A stretch of 7,139 nucleotides of DNA from Chloroflexota bacterium (GTDB taxonomy: Bacteria; Chloroflexota; Anaerolineae; Aggregatilineales; UBA3940): NCBI GenBank assembly GCA_010092775.1, contig JAADYZ010000411.1, positions 1 through 7,139 on the forward strand, written 5' to 3'. Every line of letters begins with the position of its first letter. Within the stretch, counting starts at the first letter, position 1. Positions 1 to 5,473 of this stretch are shown one piece after another. The position numbers and the translations under genes are program-made. The notes under the pieces were generated by a model. That model was not told where the DNA came from and made no database searches. It saw nothing but the letters and a program-made list of their open reading frames with translations.

Positions 1-1
1 G

Positions 2-562
2 GGCCATCCTGTGGATGCGATCAACCTGGTTCAGCAAGTCGTTACCGGCTTAGATTGGCCTCAACCTTACCTTGATAGCTTGATTGGGGACACGCTCTTC
101 TGGCAGGATCGACTGGCCGAAGCAAAGGCTCACTTCTTGACCGCTGCTGAGGGCTTCGACCAATTAGGCTACACGCTAGAAGCCAATCAAGCGCGTGTGG
201 CTGCTGCCGAGGTGCTCCTTCAGGCGGGCGACCTGGATGAGGCAGAAGGTCTCTTTACAACGGCCTTGGCCCACGCCGGACGGTCCATTAACCCAATGCA
301 CCAGGGCTTGGCGCAGGCGGGCCTGGGGAAGGTCTATGAGGCGCTGGGGCGCTTCGGGGAAGCCCAAGATTCCTTTAGACAGGCCCTAAAGATATTGAAT
401 GGCTTGGGCTGGTGGCGCCTGGAGGCCGAAATTGCGCTGCACACCCTCCAGGTTAGCCATCGGCAAACGCCGCATTGGCAGCGCGATTTTGACCGGGTGC
501 GTGGCTATGTGCAGCGGCTGCCCTCAACGGATTTGCAGGCTCAGCTCGACGAACTGCGCTAA
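2..562 (+). CDS. TPR-repeat protein, C-terminal part (5' end outside the window)
   Basis: The reading frame is open to the left edge. The first possible start, GTG at 11, has no Shine-Dalgarno sequence before it, so this is most likely the end of a longer protein. Numbering from that GTG, three helix-turn-helix units of about 34 residues fit the tetratricopeptide pattern. They lie at about 17-50, 56-88 and 97-130, each with the usual small and aromatic positions and an 'A..F..AL'-like second helix (for example GRFGEAQDSFRQAL at 113-126). A short helical tail ends the protein. TPR arrays bind protein partners. In bacteria such C-terminal arrays often follow an ATPase or DNA-binding domain in large regulators, but nothing here shows which. 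The stop codon (560-562) overlaps the stop of the convergent FHA gene. No signal peptide or membrane segment is visible in this part. The TPR assignment is solid; the function of the whole protein is unknown. Confidence 0.85.
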   Translation, partial: GHPVDAINLVQQVVTGLDWPQPYLDSLIGDTLFWQDRLAEAKAHFLTAAEGFDQLGYTLEANQARVAAAEVLLQAGDLDEAEGLFTTALAHAGRSINPMHQGLAQAGLGKVYEALGRFGEAQDSFRQALKILNGLGWWRLEAEIALHTLQVSHRQTPHWQRDFDRVRGYVQRLPSTDLQAQLDELR

Positions 563-1122
563 GTACTTGAGGAGTCGGTGGGCCGCTTCACAATACTGAC
601 CATCAATACCATACTTCCCAGCGTCAGCATATCTTCATTCTTGATCTGGGTAGCGATACCGCGCCCCAACTTAGCACCATTCACAAAGGAGCCGTTGGTG
701 CTGCCCTGGTCAATGGCGAAGAGGGTGTTTTTCGTGGGACGCAGCATCAAGTGCTCGCGAGAGACACCAAGTTCTTGTGCGCCATAGGGTTCCATATCCA
801 CGATGATCCGGCCCGGTTGACTGTCACCCCGACCGAAGATTACGTCACCGTATAAGTCGATCCCCAGGACTTTGCGTGCGTCGTCTTGATACAACTCCAA
901 AATCAGCCGCCAGGGTTTGGTCAGGAGCAGCTTGTCATCGGGTTCCGGCTCGTATGGGAGCGCGACATAGGTCAGGTCCTCTCGCTGAGCTTGAAAACCA
1001 AAAGGCGTGACGTGTGCCATGAAGCGATTGTAAACCGTCATAATGGGATCAGATGCACCCGCTGGCATGACGTAGGTCGCGTCAGTTTCCTCGTCGTCAA
1101 TGGGGGGGATTTCGCTGCTCAT
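559..1122 (-). CDS. Small FHA-domain protein
   Basis: This 187-residue protein probably binds phosphothreonine peptides. The forkhead-associated domain spans about residues 70-180 and has the family signatures: the first-loop GR at 97-98, SREH at 121-124 (the phosphate-contacting Ser/Arg and structural His), and STNGSFVNG at 141-149. The first 70 residues have an acidic start (PPIDDEETD) and a stretch I do not recognise (about 25-68). No membrane segment or signal peptide is present, so it is probably cytoplasmic. The ATG start is well supported: read on the minus strand, GGAGGA precedes it by 4 nt. FHA proteins usually read marks made by Ser/Thr kinases or act as adaptors in secretion or cell-wall systems. 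No kinase or phosphatase lies in this window, so the partner is unknown. The gene diverges from rpsO and converges on the TPR gene, sharing 4 bp (559-562). Confidence 0.93.
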   Translation of the reverse strand: MSSEIPPIDDEETDATYVMPAGASDPIMTVYNRFMAHVTPFGFQAQREDLTYVALPYEPEPDDKLLLTKPWRLILELYQDDARKVLGIDLYGDVIFGRGDSQPGRIIVDMEPYGAQELGVSREHLMLRPTKNTLFAIDQGSTNGSFVNGAKLGRGIATQIKNEDMLTLGSMVLMVSIVKRPTDSSST

Positions 1123-1154
1123 GAGGTCCTCCGCCCGATGAGGGCGTAACAGAT

Positions 1155-1191
1155 GTTATAATTGCGTTGCACTTCATTCCCTTATTATAAC
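1155..1191. repeat. 8-bp inverted repeat of two facing TATAAT boxes
   Basis: GTTATAAT at 1155-1162 and ATTATAAC at 1184-1191 are exact reverse complements separated by 21 bp. Each contains a TATAAT. The left one reads on the plus strand and has an upstream TG (1154-1155, TGT-TATAAT), giving an extended -10 that could start a long leader toward rpsO. The right one reads toward the FHA gene. The pair could therefore be two face-to-face promoters, or a dimeric operator, in this AT-rich island. The repeat is seen directly; either role is inference. Confidence 0.5.
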
Positions 1192-1212
1192 GGAAGTTTG
1201 TACCGATCAGAA
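1184..1212 (-). promoter_or_regulatory. Candidate promoter of the FHA gene
   Basis: On the minus strand a perfect TATAAT occupies 1189-1184. Seventeen bases upstream, at 1212-1207, is TTCTGA, which matches the TTGACA consensus at only three positions. Transcription would start near 1177 and leave a leader of about 55 nt before the FHA start codon. The -10 box is convincing and the -35 box is weak. Confidence 0.42.
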
Positions 1213-1231
1213 ATGAGAAGAGGGTACCCTA

Positions 1232-1260
1232 TTGCAGGCGCTTGCCCAGCGCGCTATACT
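1232..1260 (+). promoter_or_regulatory. Probable sigma70-type promoter of rpsO
   Basis: TTGCAG at 1232-1237 and TATACT at 1255-1260 are separated by exactly 17 bp, each differing from consensus in a few positions only. Transcription would begin near 1267, giving a leader of about 68 nt before the rpsO start at 1335. This is the best-formed promoter in the divergent region. Confidence 0.65.
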
Positions 1261-1279
1261 TCGCCCACTTTGCATTCGA

Positions 1280-1317
1280 CCGCCGCGCCCATCTCCGGCG
1301 GGGTTGGTGACGACACC
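1280..1317 (+). promoter_or_regulatory. Structured rpsO leader, candidate S15 autoregulatory RNA
   Basis: Two hairpins lie between the predicted transcription start and the ribosome-binding site. The first pairs CCGCCG (1280-1285) with CGGCGG (1296-1301) around a 10-nt loop. The second pairs GGTG (1306-1309) with CACC (1314-1317) around ACGA. A CTCC in the first loop (1293-1296) is complementary to GGAG at 1320-1323, next to the Shine-Dalgarno region, so a pseudoknot that hides the ribosome-binding site is possible. S15 is known to repress its own mRNA through leader RNAs that differ between phyla. The pairings can be read off the sequence; regulation by S15 here is inferred. Confidence 0.4.
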
Positions 1318-1334
1318 TGGGAGAGGAATCCTGA

Positions 1335-1604
1335 ATGGCTCTTTCTAAAGCAGAGAAACAACAAATCTTTGATGAATACGGTACGCACGAAGGTGATACC
1401 GGTTCCTCACAAGTCCAAATCGCCATGATGACGGTGCGTATCAATCAGTTGATTGAGCACATGAAGACCCACATCCATGACCAGCACTCCCGGCCGGGCT
1501 TGCTGCGCTTGGTTGGCCAGCGCCGTCGTTTGCTGCGCTATCTGCGCCGCACTCAGCCAGAAGAATACGCTGCGCTGATCAAGCGTCTGGGGCTGCGCCG
1601 CTAG
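1335..1604 (+). CDS. rpsO: 30S ribosomal protein S15
   Basis: S15 is a primary 16S rRNA-binding protein that organises the central domain (platform) of the small subunit and takes part in a bridge to the 50S subunit. At 89 residues it has the standard length. Recognisable family blocks are GDTGSSQVQIA (20-30), RINQLIEHMK (35-44), the rRNA-binding segment HDQHSRPGLLRLVGQRRRLL (48-67) and the C-terminal LIKRLGLRR. The rRNA-contacting residues known from Escherichia coli S15 are kept as H42, D49 and S52, counting the initiator Met. Two usual residues of the DHHSRRGL block differ: H50 is Gln and R54 is Pro. The ATG is preceded by GAGAGG at 1321-1326 with an 8-nt spacer. pnp follows after 251 bp, the conserved rpsO-pnp order, but separated by a hairpin and a new promoter. 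Confidence 0.98.
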   Translation: MALSKAEKQQIFDEYGTHEGDTGSSQVQIAMMTVRINQLIEHMKTHIHDQHSRPGLLRLVGQRRRLLRYLRRTQPEEYAALIKRLGLRR

Positions 1605-1645
1605 CCCTGCTTGCTCAGCGATCACGATTTGCCTGGACAAATGTC

Positions 1646-1685
1646 ACGGCGGGTTGAGGACGAAAATGCCCTTGACCCGCCGTTT
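1646..1685 (+). terminator. Intrinsic terminator or attenuator after rpsO
   Basis: Positions 1646-1659 and 1670-1683 can form 14 consecutive pairs, two of them G-U, closed over ten bases. The outer nine pairs (A1646 to T1654 against A1675 to T1683) are perfect and GC-rich. The hairpin is followed by TTTCT, a short T-run. It begins 41 bp after the rpsO stop and most simply ends rpsO transcription, perhaps partially. Its right arm stops 6 bp before the pnp -10 box, so as duplex DNA it also covers the spacer and -35 zone of that promoter. Confidence 0.72.
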
Positions 1686-1686
1686 C

Positions 1687-1695
1687 TGCTATAAT
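1687..1695 (+). promoter_or_regulatory. Extended -10 promoter of pnp
   Basis: TGCTATAAT at 1687-1695 is a perfect extended -10 element (TGN plus TATAAT). No good -35 hexamer sits 16-18 bp upstream; the only TTGAC-like word (TTGACC, 1672-1677) is 12 bp away and lies in the terminator arm. Extended -10 promoters can work without a -35 box. Transcription would start near 1702 and give a leader of about 154 nt. Confidence 0.62.
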
Positions 1696-1701
1696 CGTGG
1701 C

Positions 1702-1855
1702 GTGATAAACACACACAGCAGTTGCAACGACGAATAAGCTGAAAGAACTCGCTCGGAGCGGCAGAGATTGGGACCTGCTGACAGCCTGTGCGCTGCATAG
1801 GGTGTCGTCACGCCCCAGTTTCTGAACTCCGGGCCAATTTGGAGGATCAGAGCAA
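1702..1855 (+). promoter_or_regulatory. Long pnp leader with a small hairpin before the ribosome-binding site
   Basis: No open reading frame of note lies here. The clearest structure is a 6-bp hairpin, 1800-1805 with 1810-1815, with one G-U pair and loop CGTC. Nearer the start codon, CTCC at 1827-1830 could pair with GGAG at 1841-1844, inside the Shine-Dalgarno sequence. PNPase is known in enterobacteria to autoregulate through its long mRNA leader, but I see no copy of the long duplex used there. Any control by this leader is inference. Confidence 0.3.
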
Positions 1856-4174
1856 GTGACACCTACTGCAAAGCGTTTCACCGCGCAATTGGGTGAACGC
1901 GAAATCGTGATTGAAACTGGGCACCTGGCCCAACAAGCCGGGGCCGCCATTACCATTCGTGACGGAGACACCATGCTGCTCGTCACGGCGACGATGGGCC
2001 GCAAGCCGCGCGAAGGCATTGACTTCATGCCCTTGAGCGTCGACTTTGAAGAGCGTTTGTATGCCGTTGGCCGCATTCCCGGAAACTGGTTCCGCCGTGA
2101 AGGTCGCCCCCCGGAGATGGCCATTCTATCTGCTCGCCTTACGGACAGACCCCTGCGCCCGCTGTTTCCCAAGAACCTGCGCAATGAGGTCCAGGTCATC
2201 ATTACTCCGCTTGTCCATGACCAAGTTCATCACGCCGATGTGCTTGGTGTGAGTGGAGCGAGTGTTGCCCTCACCCTGTCCAACATCCCGTGGGACGGCC
2301 CAATCGGTGCTGTGCGCGTCGGTTTGATCGACAATCAATTTGTTCTCAACCCGACCTACGAAGAACTCGCAGCATCCATCCTGGATTTGCGAATGGCCGC
2401 CAGCCGCGACGCCATCATTATGGTCGAATGCGCGGCTGAGGAAGTCGATGAAGCAACAATGGTCGAGGCGCTTGAGTTTGGCCATGCTGGTATGCAGGGC
2501 TTCATCGCGCTGCAAGAACAGATGCGCGAGGAACTGGGCAAGCCCAAGTACGAACCTGATCCGGTCGAGGTGAATGAAACACTGCGCGATGAGGTGACTG
2601 GCAAGGTGACCGATCGCGTGACGGAGATTGTCAGCACCTACTACGATCGAGATGAGCGTGCGGCCGAGCTTGAAGACTTGCGCGAGCAGATCGCGGCCCA
2701 ATACGAGCCAGACCCGGAGGCTGAAACCGGCGAGGAGTACGACGCCAAGGCCATTCAAGGCTTCATCAGCGATGTGATCAAAGATCAGATTCGCCGCCGC
2801 ATTCTGCACGAGGGTGTGCGTCCTGATGGTCGCGACTATACGACCATTCGCGCTCTAAGCGCTGATGTTGACGTCGTGCCTCGGGCGCACGGCACGGGCC
2901 TCTTCCAGCGCGGTGAGACTCAGGTGATGAGCATTCTGACCCTGGGCACCCTGCGCGACGCCCAGGAACTTGACGGCGTTGACCCAATCAATAGCAAGCG
3001 CTACATCCATCACTACAACTTCCCGCCCTACAGCACTGGCGAGACCGCCTTCTTGCGCGGCCCACGCCGTCGTGAAATTGGGCACGGCGCACTGGCCGAG
3101 AACGCCGTGCGGCCAATGATCCCAGACGAAGAAACCTTCCCCTATGCGATCCGCATCGTCAGCGAAGTGCTCTCATCAAATGGCTCGACCTCAATGGCGT
3201 CGGTCTGTGGCAGCACCCTGGCCTTGATGGCCGCTGGCGTCCCCATCAAGCAGCCGATTGCCGGTATCGCGATGGGCCTGATCAAAGACGGCGAGAAGTA
3301 CGCTGTCCTGACCGATATTCAGGGGATGGAGGACCATCTGGGCGACATGGACTTCAAGGTGGCCGGCTCCAAACAGGGGATCACGGCTCTGCAGATGGAC
3401 ATCAAGATCAAAGGCATCTCGCCGGAGATCATGCAGGAAGCCTTGGAGCAGGCACGCCAGGCTCGACTGCAAATCCTCGACGTGATCCTGGAGTGTATTG
3501 CCGAACCACGTAAGGACCTCAGCCCCTATGCCCCGCGAATCATCACCCTCCACATCGACGTGGACAAGATCGGTGCTGTCATCGGTAAGGGTGGTGAGAC
3601 GGTACGTGCCTTGCAGGAAGAGACCGGCGTCCGCATCGACATTGAGAAGGACGGCACCATCTATGTTGCCTCAACCGATGGCAAAGGTGCTGAAGAAGCC
3701 GTTGAGCGCATTCTCGCATTGACCGAAGTGGCCGAAGTTGGCCGGATCTACACCGGCCGGGTCGTGCGTGTCGAGCAATACGGCGCCTTCGTTGAAATCC
3801 TACCGGGAACCGACGGACTGGTTCACATCAGTCAGCTTGCTAGCGAGCACGTCAAGAGCACCCACGACGTGGTGCAAGTCGGCGACGAAATCATGGTCAT
3901 GGTGACCGCTATCGATAGCGACAACGGCAAGGTGCGCCTCAGCCGCCAGGCCGTCCTGGAAGGCTGGACGATCGAAGAGGCTATCGAGAACGACCGTCCG
4001 TCCGGTGGATCGCGAGGAGGTGGCAGTCGCGGTCGTTCCAATCGAGGCGGCGGCGACCGTGGCAGTGGCGGCGGCGATCGCAACCGCAGCCGGTCCAATC
4101 GAGGCGGCGGCGACCGTGGCAGTGGTGGCGGCGATCGCAACCGCAGCCGGAGTCGTAATCGCAACGATCGCTAG
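1856..4174 (+). CDS. pnp: Polynucleotide phosphorylase (polyribonucleotide nucleotidyltransferase)
   Basis: This cytoplasmic trimeric 3'-5' exoribonuclease uses phosphate to release nucleoside diphosphates from RNA, and can add tails in reverse. The 772 residues show the full domain order: first RNase PH domain (about 8-140), helical linker domain (about 235-318), second RNase PH domain (about 320-545), KH domain (about 560-622, GXXG loop in VIGKGGE 575-581) and S1 domain (about 627-698). Active-site blocks are RGETQ (352-356), the phosphate loop SNGSTSMASVCG (441-452) and DHLGDMDFKVAGS (493-505). D493, D499 and K501 match the catalytic Asp, Asp and Lys of the E. coli enzyme, so it should be active. 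GTG is the start, with GGAGGA at 1841-1846 and a 9-nt spacer; the N-terminus aligns with the family. Residues 716-772 form an unusual Gly/Arg/Ser/Asn/Asp tail, encoded largely by a tandem repeat. Its own promoter and terminator bracket the gene. Confidence 0.99.
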   Translation: MTPTAKRFTAQLGEREIVIETGHLAQQAGAAITIRDGDTMLLVTATMGRKPREGIDFMPLSVDFEERLYAVGRIPGNWFRREGRPPEMAILSARLTDRPLRPLFPKNLRNEVQVIITPLVHDQVHHADVLGVSGASVALTLSNIPWDGPIGAVRVGLIDNQFVLNPTYEELAASILDLRMAASRDAIIMVECAAEEVDEATMVEALEFGHAGMQGFIALQEQMREELGKPKYEPDPVEVNETLRDEVTGKVTDRVTEIVSTYYDRDERAAELEDLREQIAAQYEPDPEAETGEEYDAKAIQGFISDVIKDQIRRRILHEGVRPDGRDYTTIRALSADVDVVPRAHGTGLFQRGETQVMSILTLGTLRDAQELDGVDPINSKRYIHHYNFPPYSTGETAFLRGPRRREIGHGALAENAVRPMIPDEETFPYAIRIVSEVLSSNGSTSMASVCGSTLALMAAGVPIKQPIAGIAMGLIKDGEKYAVLTDIQGMEDHLGDMDFKVAGSKQGITALQMDIKIKGISPEIMQEALEQARQARLQILDVILECIAEPRKDLSPYAPRIITLHIDVDKIGAVIGKGGETVRALQEETGVRIDIEKDGTIYVASTDGKGAEEAVERILALTEVAEVGRIYTGRVVRVEQYGAFVEILPGTDGLVHISQLASEHVKSTHDVVQVGDEIMVMVTAIDSDNGKVRLSRQAVLEGWTIEEAIENDRPSGGSRGGGSRGRSNRGGGDRGSGGGDRNRSRSNRGGGDRGSGGGDRNRSRSRNRNDR
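4037..4150 (+). repeat. Two-copy 57-bp in-frame tandem repeat in the pnp tail
   Basis: Copy one is 4037-4093 and copy two is 4094-4150. They differ at one base by eye (C4069 against T4126, a synonymous Gly codon change). Each encodes the same 19 residues, beginning SNRGGGDRG and ending DRNRSR, at 728-746 and 747-765 of PNPase. The near identity, including wobble positions, points to recent duplication or continuing slippage or homogenisation. Confidence 0.95.
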
Positions 4175-4200
4175 TTTTCGATCGCAATTCAACCGAGACG

Positions 4201-4229
4201 ACAGGGACAGCTTTGGGCTGTCCCTGTTT
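4201..4229 (+). terminator. Intrinsic terminator after pnp
   Basis: ACAGGGACAGC (4201-4211) pairs perfectly over 11 bp with 4217-4227 around the loop TTTGG, followed by TTTG. It starts 27 bp after the pnp stop and ends that transcription unit. The T-run is short, like those of the other two terminators in the window. Confidence 0.85.
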
Positions 4230-4251
4230 GCATTCCTCGTAATGCGCTCGG

Positions 4252-4280
4252 TTGTGCCAGAATCAGCATTCGGATACAAT
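4252..4280 (+). promoter_or_regulatory. Probable promoter of the AI-2E/GNAT/acidic-protein unit
   Basis: TTGTGC at 4252-4257 and TACAAT at 4275-4280 are spaced by 17 bp. Transcription would start near 4287, about 20 nt before the AI-2E start codon, leaving just room for the Shine-Dalgarno GAGGTGA (4292-4298). It lies directly downstream of the pnp terminator. Confidence 0.6.
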
Positions 4281-4307
4281 GACAAACAAGTGAGGTGACA
4301 GGTTACA

Positions 4308-5447
4308 ATGACTCCGACCAGCACAGACGTCAGCCCGCCTTGGGGGACACCCTTTAAAGTTGCCGTTGTCGTCATCCTAGTGGTATTGACCGGTATCGCA
4401 CTCTATGCATTCCAGGTCGTCTTTATTCCCTTGATTGTTGGCTGCATTATTGCCTATATACTGCATCCGGCTGTTGAGTGGATCCGATCAATTACGCCAC
4501 TTGGAAAAGGCCCAGCAACGGGCGTGGTCTACGCTTTGATCGTGCTGGTTGTTGTGCCCTTGGTCGTCTTGTTGACGCCGTTCTTGACCAACTCGGTTGA
4601 CATTCTGGCCGCTCAGACCGTCAGTCTGGTGGATCAGATTTCCAATCTGCCCCCTGATGCTGCCATCGCATTCGGGTTGATCGAGATTCCGGCGCAGCAG
4701 ATCGTCAATGACATCAGCAATGGTCTCATCGATGCGATAACCGCTTCAACGGGCGATGCCGTCCTGCTTGTTTTGGATGTGGCACAGCTCGTCGTTTTGG
4801 GTGTATTCACCTTCATCATTAGTTTCTATCTGACGGTCGACAGCGAGCGCTTTGTCCAAAGCATTCAGGACCTGGTACCAGAGCGCTACGAAGCTGACTT
4901 CAACCTGATCCTCACTGACGTGGAACGAATCTGGCGTGCTTTTTTCCGGGGGCACACCGCTCTGGCCTTTGCCGTAGGTGGTTTGGTGACGGCCCTAAGC
5001 TTCGCGATTGGGCTGCCTCTGCCGGTCTTTTTCGGCATCAGTGCGGGCCTGCTGGAGTTTTTGCCAGGTGTAGGGCATGTGCTGTGGCTGATCGCCATGT
5101 TGATTGTTGCGGGTGTGCAAGGCTCGACCTGGCTGCCCGTCAGCAACGGGTTGTTCATGCTGCTGACCTTAGTGCTGCACTTTGTCTACCTCCGCATCAA
5201 CAATCGTGTGCTGATCCCACGCTTGGTCGGCTTGGAGAACCGTATTCACCCGCTTCTGGTGATCCTTGCCGTTATTGCTGGGGGCAGCATCGCAGGCTTG
5301 CTTGGCATCGTGCTAGCCGCGCCCACGTTCGCCTCGCTGCTGGTCATTGGCCGCTATGTGCATGGCAAGCTGGTCGATCGTGAGCAGCCTATCCAACCCG
5401 GCGAACCCCTACGCCTCCAGGTTCCGACCGCACGCGACACATCCTAG
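4308..5447 (+). CDS. AI-2E family (TqsA/PerM-like) membrane transporter
   Basis: This 379-residue inner-membrane protein has the family's usual length and pattern. Hydrophobic segments lie at about 15-35, 37-54 and 72-92. A polar, partly amphipathic stretch at about 95-150 follows, then further segments at about 153-175, 213-235, 238-253, 255-270, 281-297 and 313-347. The family-typical C-terminal block is present: PRLVGLENRIHPLLVILAVI (304-323), then GGSIAGLLGIVLAAP (325-339). Members include an exporter of the signal autoinducer-2 and, in other lineages, sodium or ion antiporters, so the substrate cannot be told from the sequence. The start is supported by GAGGTGA at 4292-4298. The gene begins a likely three-gene unit; the GNAT gene starts 26 bp after its stop with no terminator between. 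Confidence 0.93.
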   Translation: MTPTSTDVSPPWGTPFKVAVVVILVVLTGIALYAFQVVFIPLIVGCIIAYILHPAVEWIRSITPLGKGPATGVVYALIVLVVVPLVVLLTPFLTNSVDILAAQTVSLVDQISNLPPDAAIAFGLIEIPAQQIVNDISNGLIDAITASTGDAVLLVLDVAQLVVLGVFTFIISFYLTVDSERFVQSIQDLVPERYEADFNLILTDVERIWRAFFRGHTALAFAVGGLVTALSFAIGLPLPVFFGISAGLLEFLPGVGHVLWLIAMLIVAGVQGSTWLPVSNGLFMLLTLVLHFVYLRINNRVLIPRLVGLENRIHPLLVILAVIAGGSIAGLLGIVLAAPTFASLLVIGRYVHGKLVDREQPIQPGEPLRLQVPTARDTS

Positions 5448-5473
5448 GTCAAGTGAGTTGGGACAGGTGAAAT

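Noticed and set aside
11..13. GTG at 11 as the true start of the TPR gene
   Set aside because: No ribosome-binding site precedes it, the frame is open to the window edge, and the TPR array appears to begin mid-protein.
1162..1428. 88-codon plus-strand frame covering the rpsO leader and the start of rpsO
   Set aside because: It overlaps the promoter, the leader hairpins and the certain rpsO frame, with no ribosome-binding site of its own.
1672..1695. TTGACC as the -35 box of the pnp promoter
   Set aside because: It is only 12 bp from the -10 box, too close for a sigma70-type promoter, and is part of the terminator arm; the extended -10 is sufficient.
2126..2809. 227-codon minus-strand open frame inside pnp
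   Set aside because: It is a shadow of biased codon use in pnp, fully inside its catalytic domains, with no recognisable protein features.
4072..4139. GCGATCGC octamers, the HIP1 motif abundant in many cyanobacteria
   Set aside because: Both copies are inside the tandem repeat and arise from Gly-Asp-Arg codons; they do not occur frequently elsewhere in the window.
4165..4184. CGATCG pair flanking the pnp stop codon as a hairpin
   Set aside because: It is only 6 bp over an 8-nt loop, and each arm is itself a palindrome. The 11-bp hairpin 17 bp downstream explains termination better.
4005..4298. 97-codon plus-strand frame at the end of pnp running through the terminator
   Set aside because: The first half is the Gly/Arg repeat read in another frame (Ala/Val/Thr-rich). 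It crosses the pnp terminator and the next promoter.
3800..4375. Long minus-strand open frames (up to 191 codons) opposite the end of pnp
   Set aside because: They lie antisense to a certain gene. Their Ala/Thr- or Arg/Pro-rich low-complexity sequence simply reflects the GC-rich tandem repeat, and no start region is convincing.
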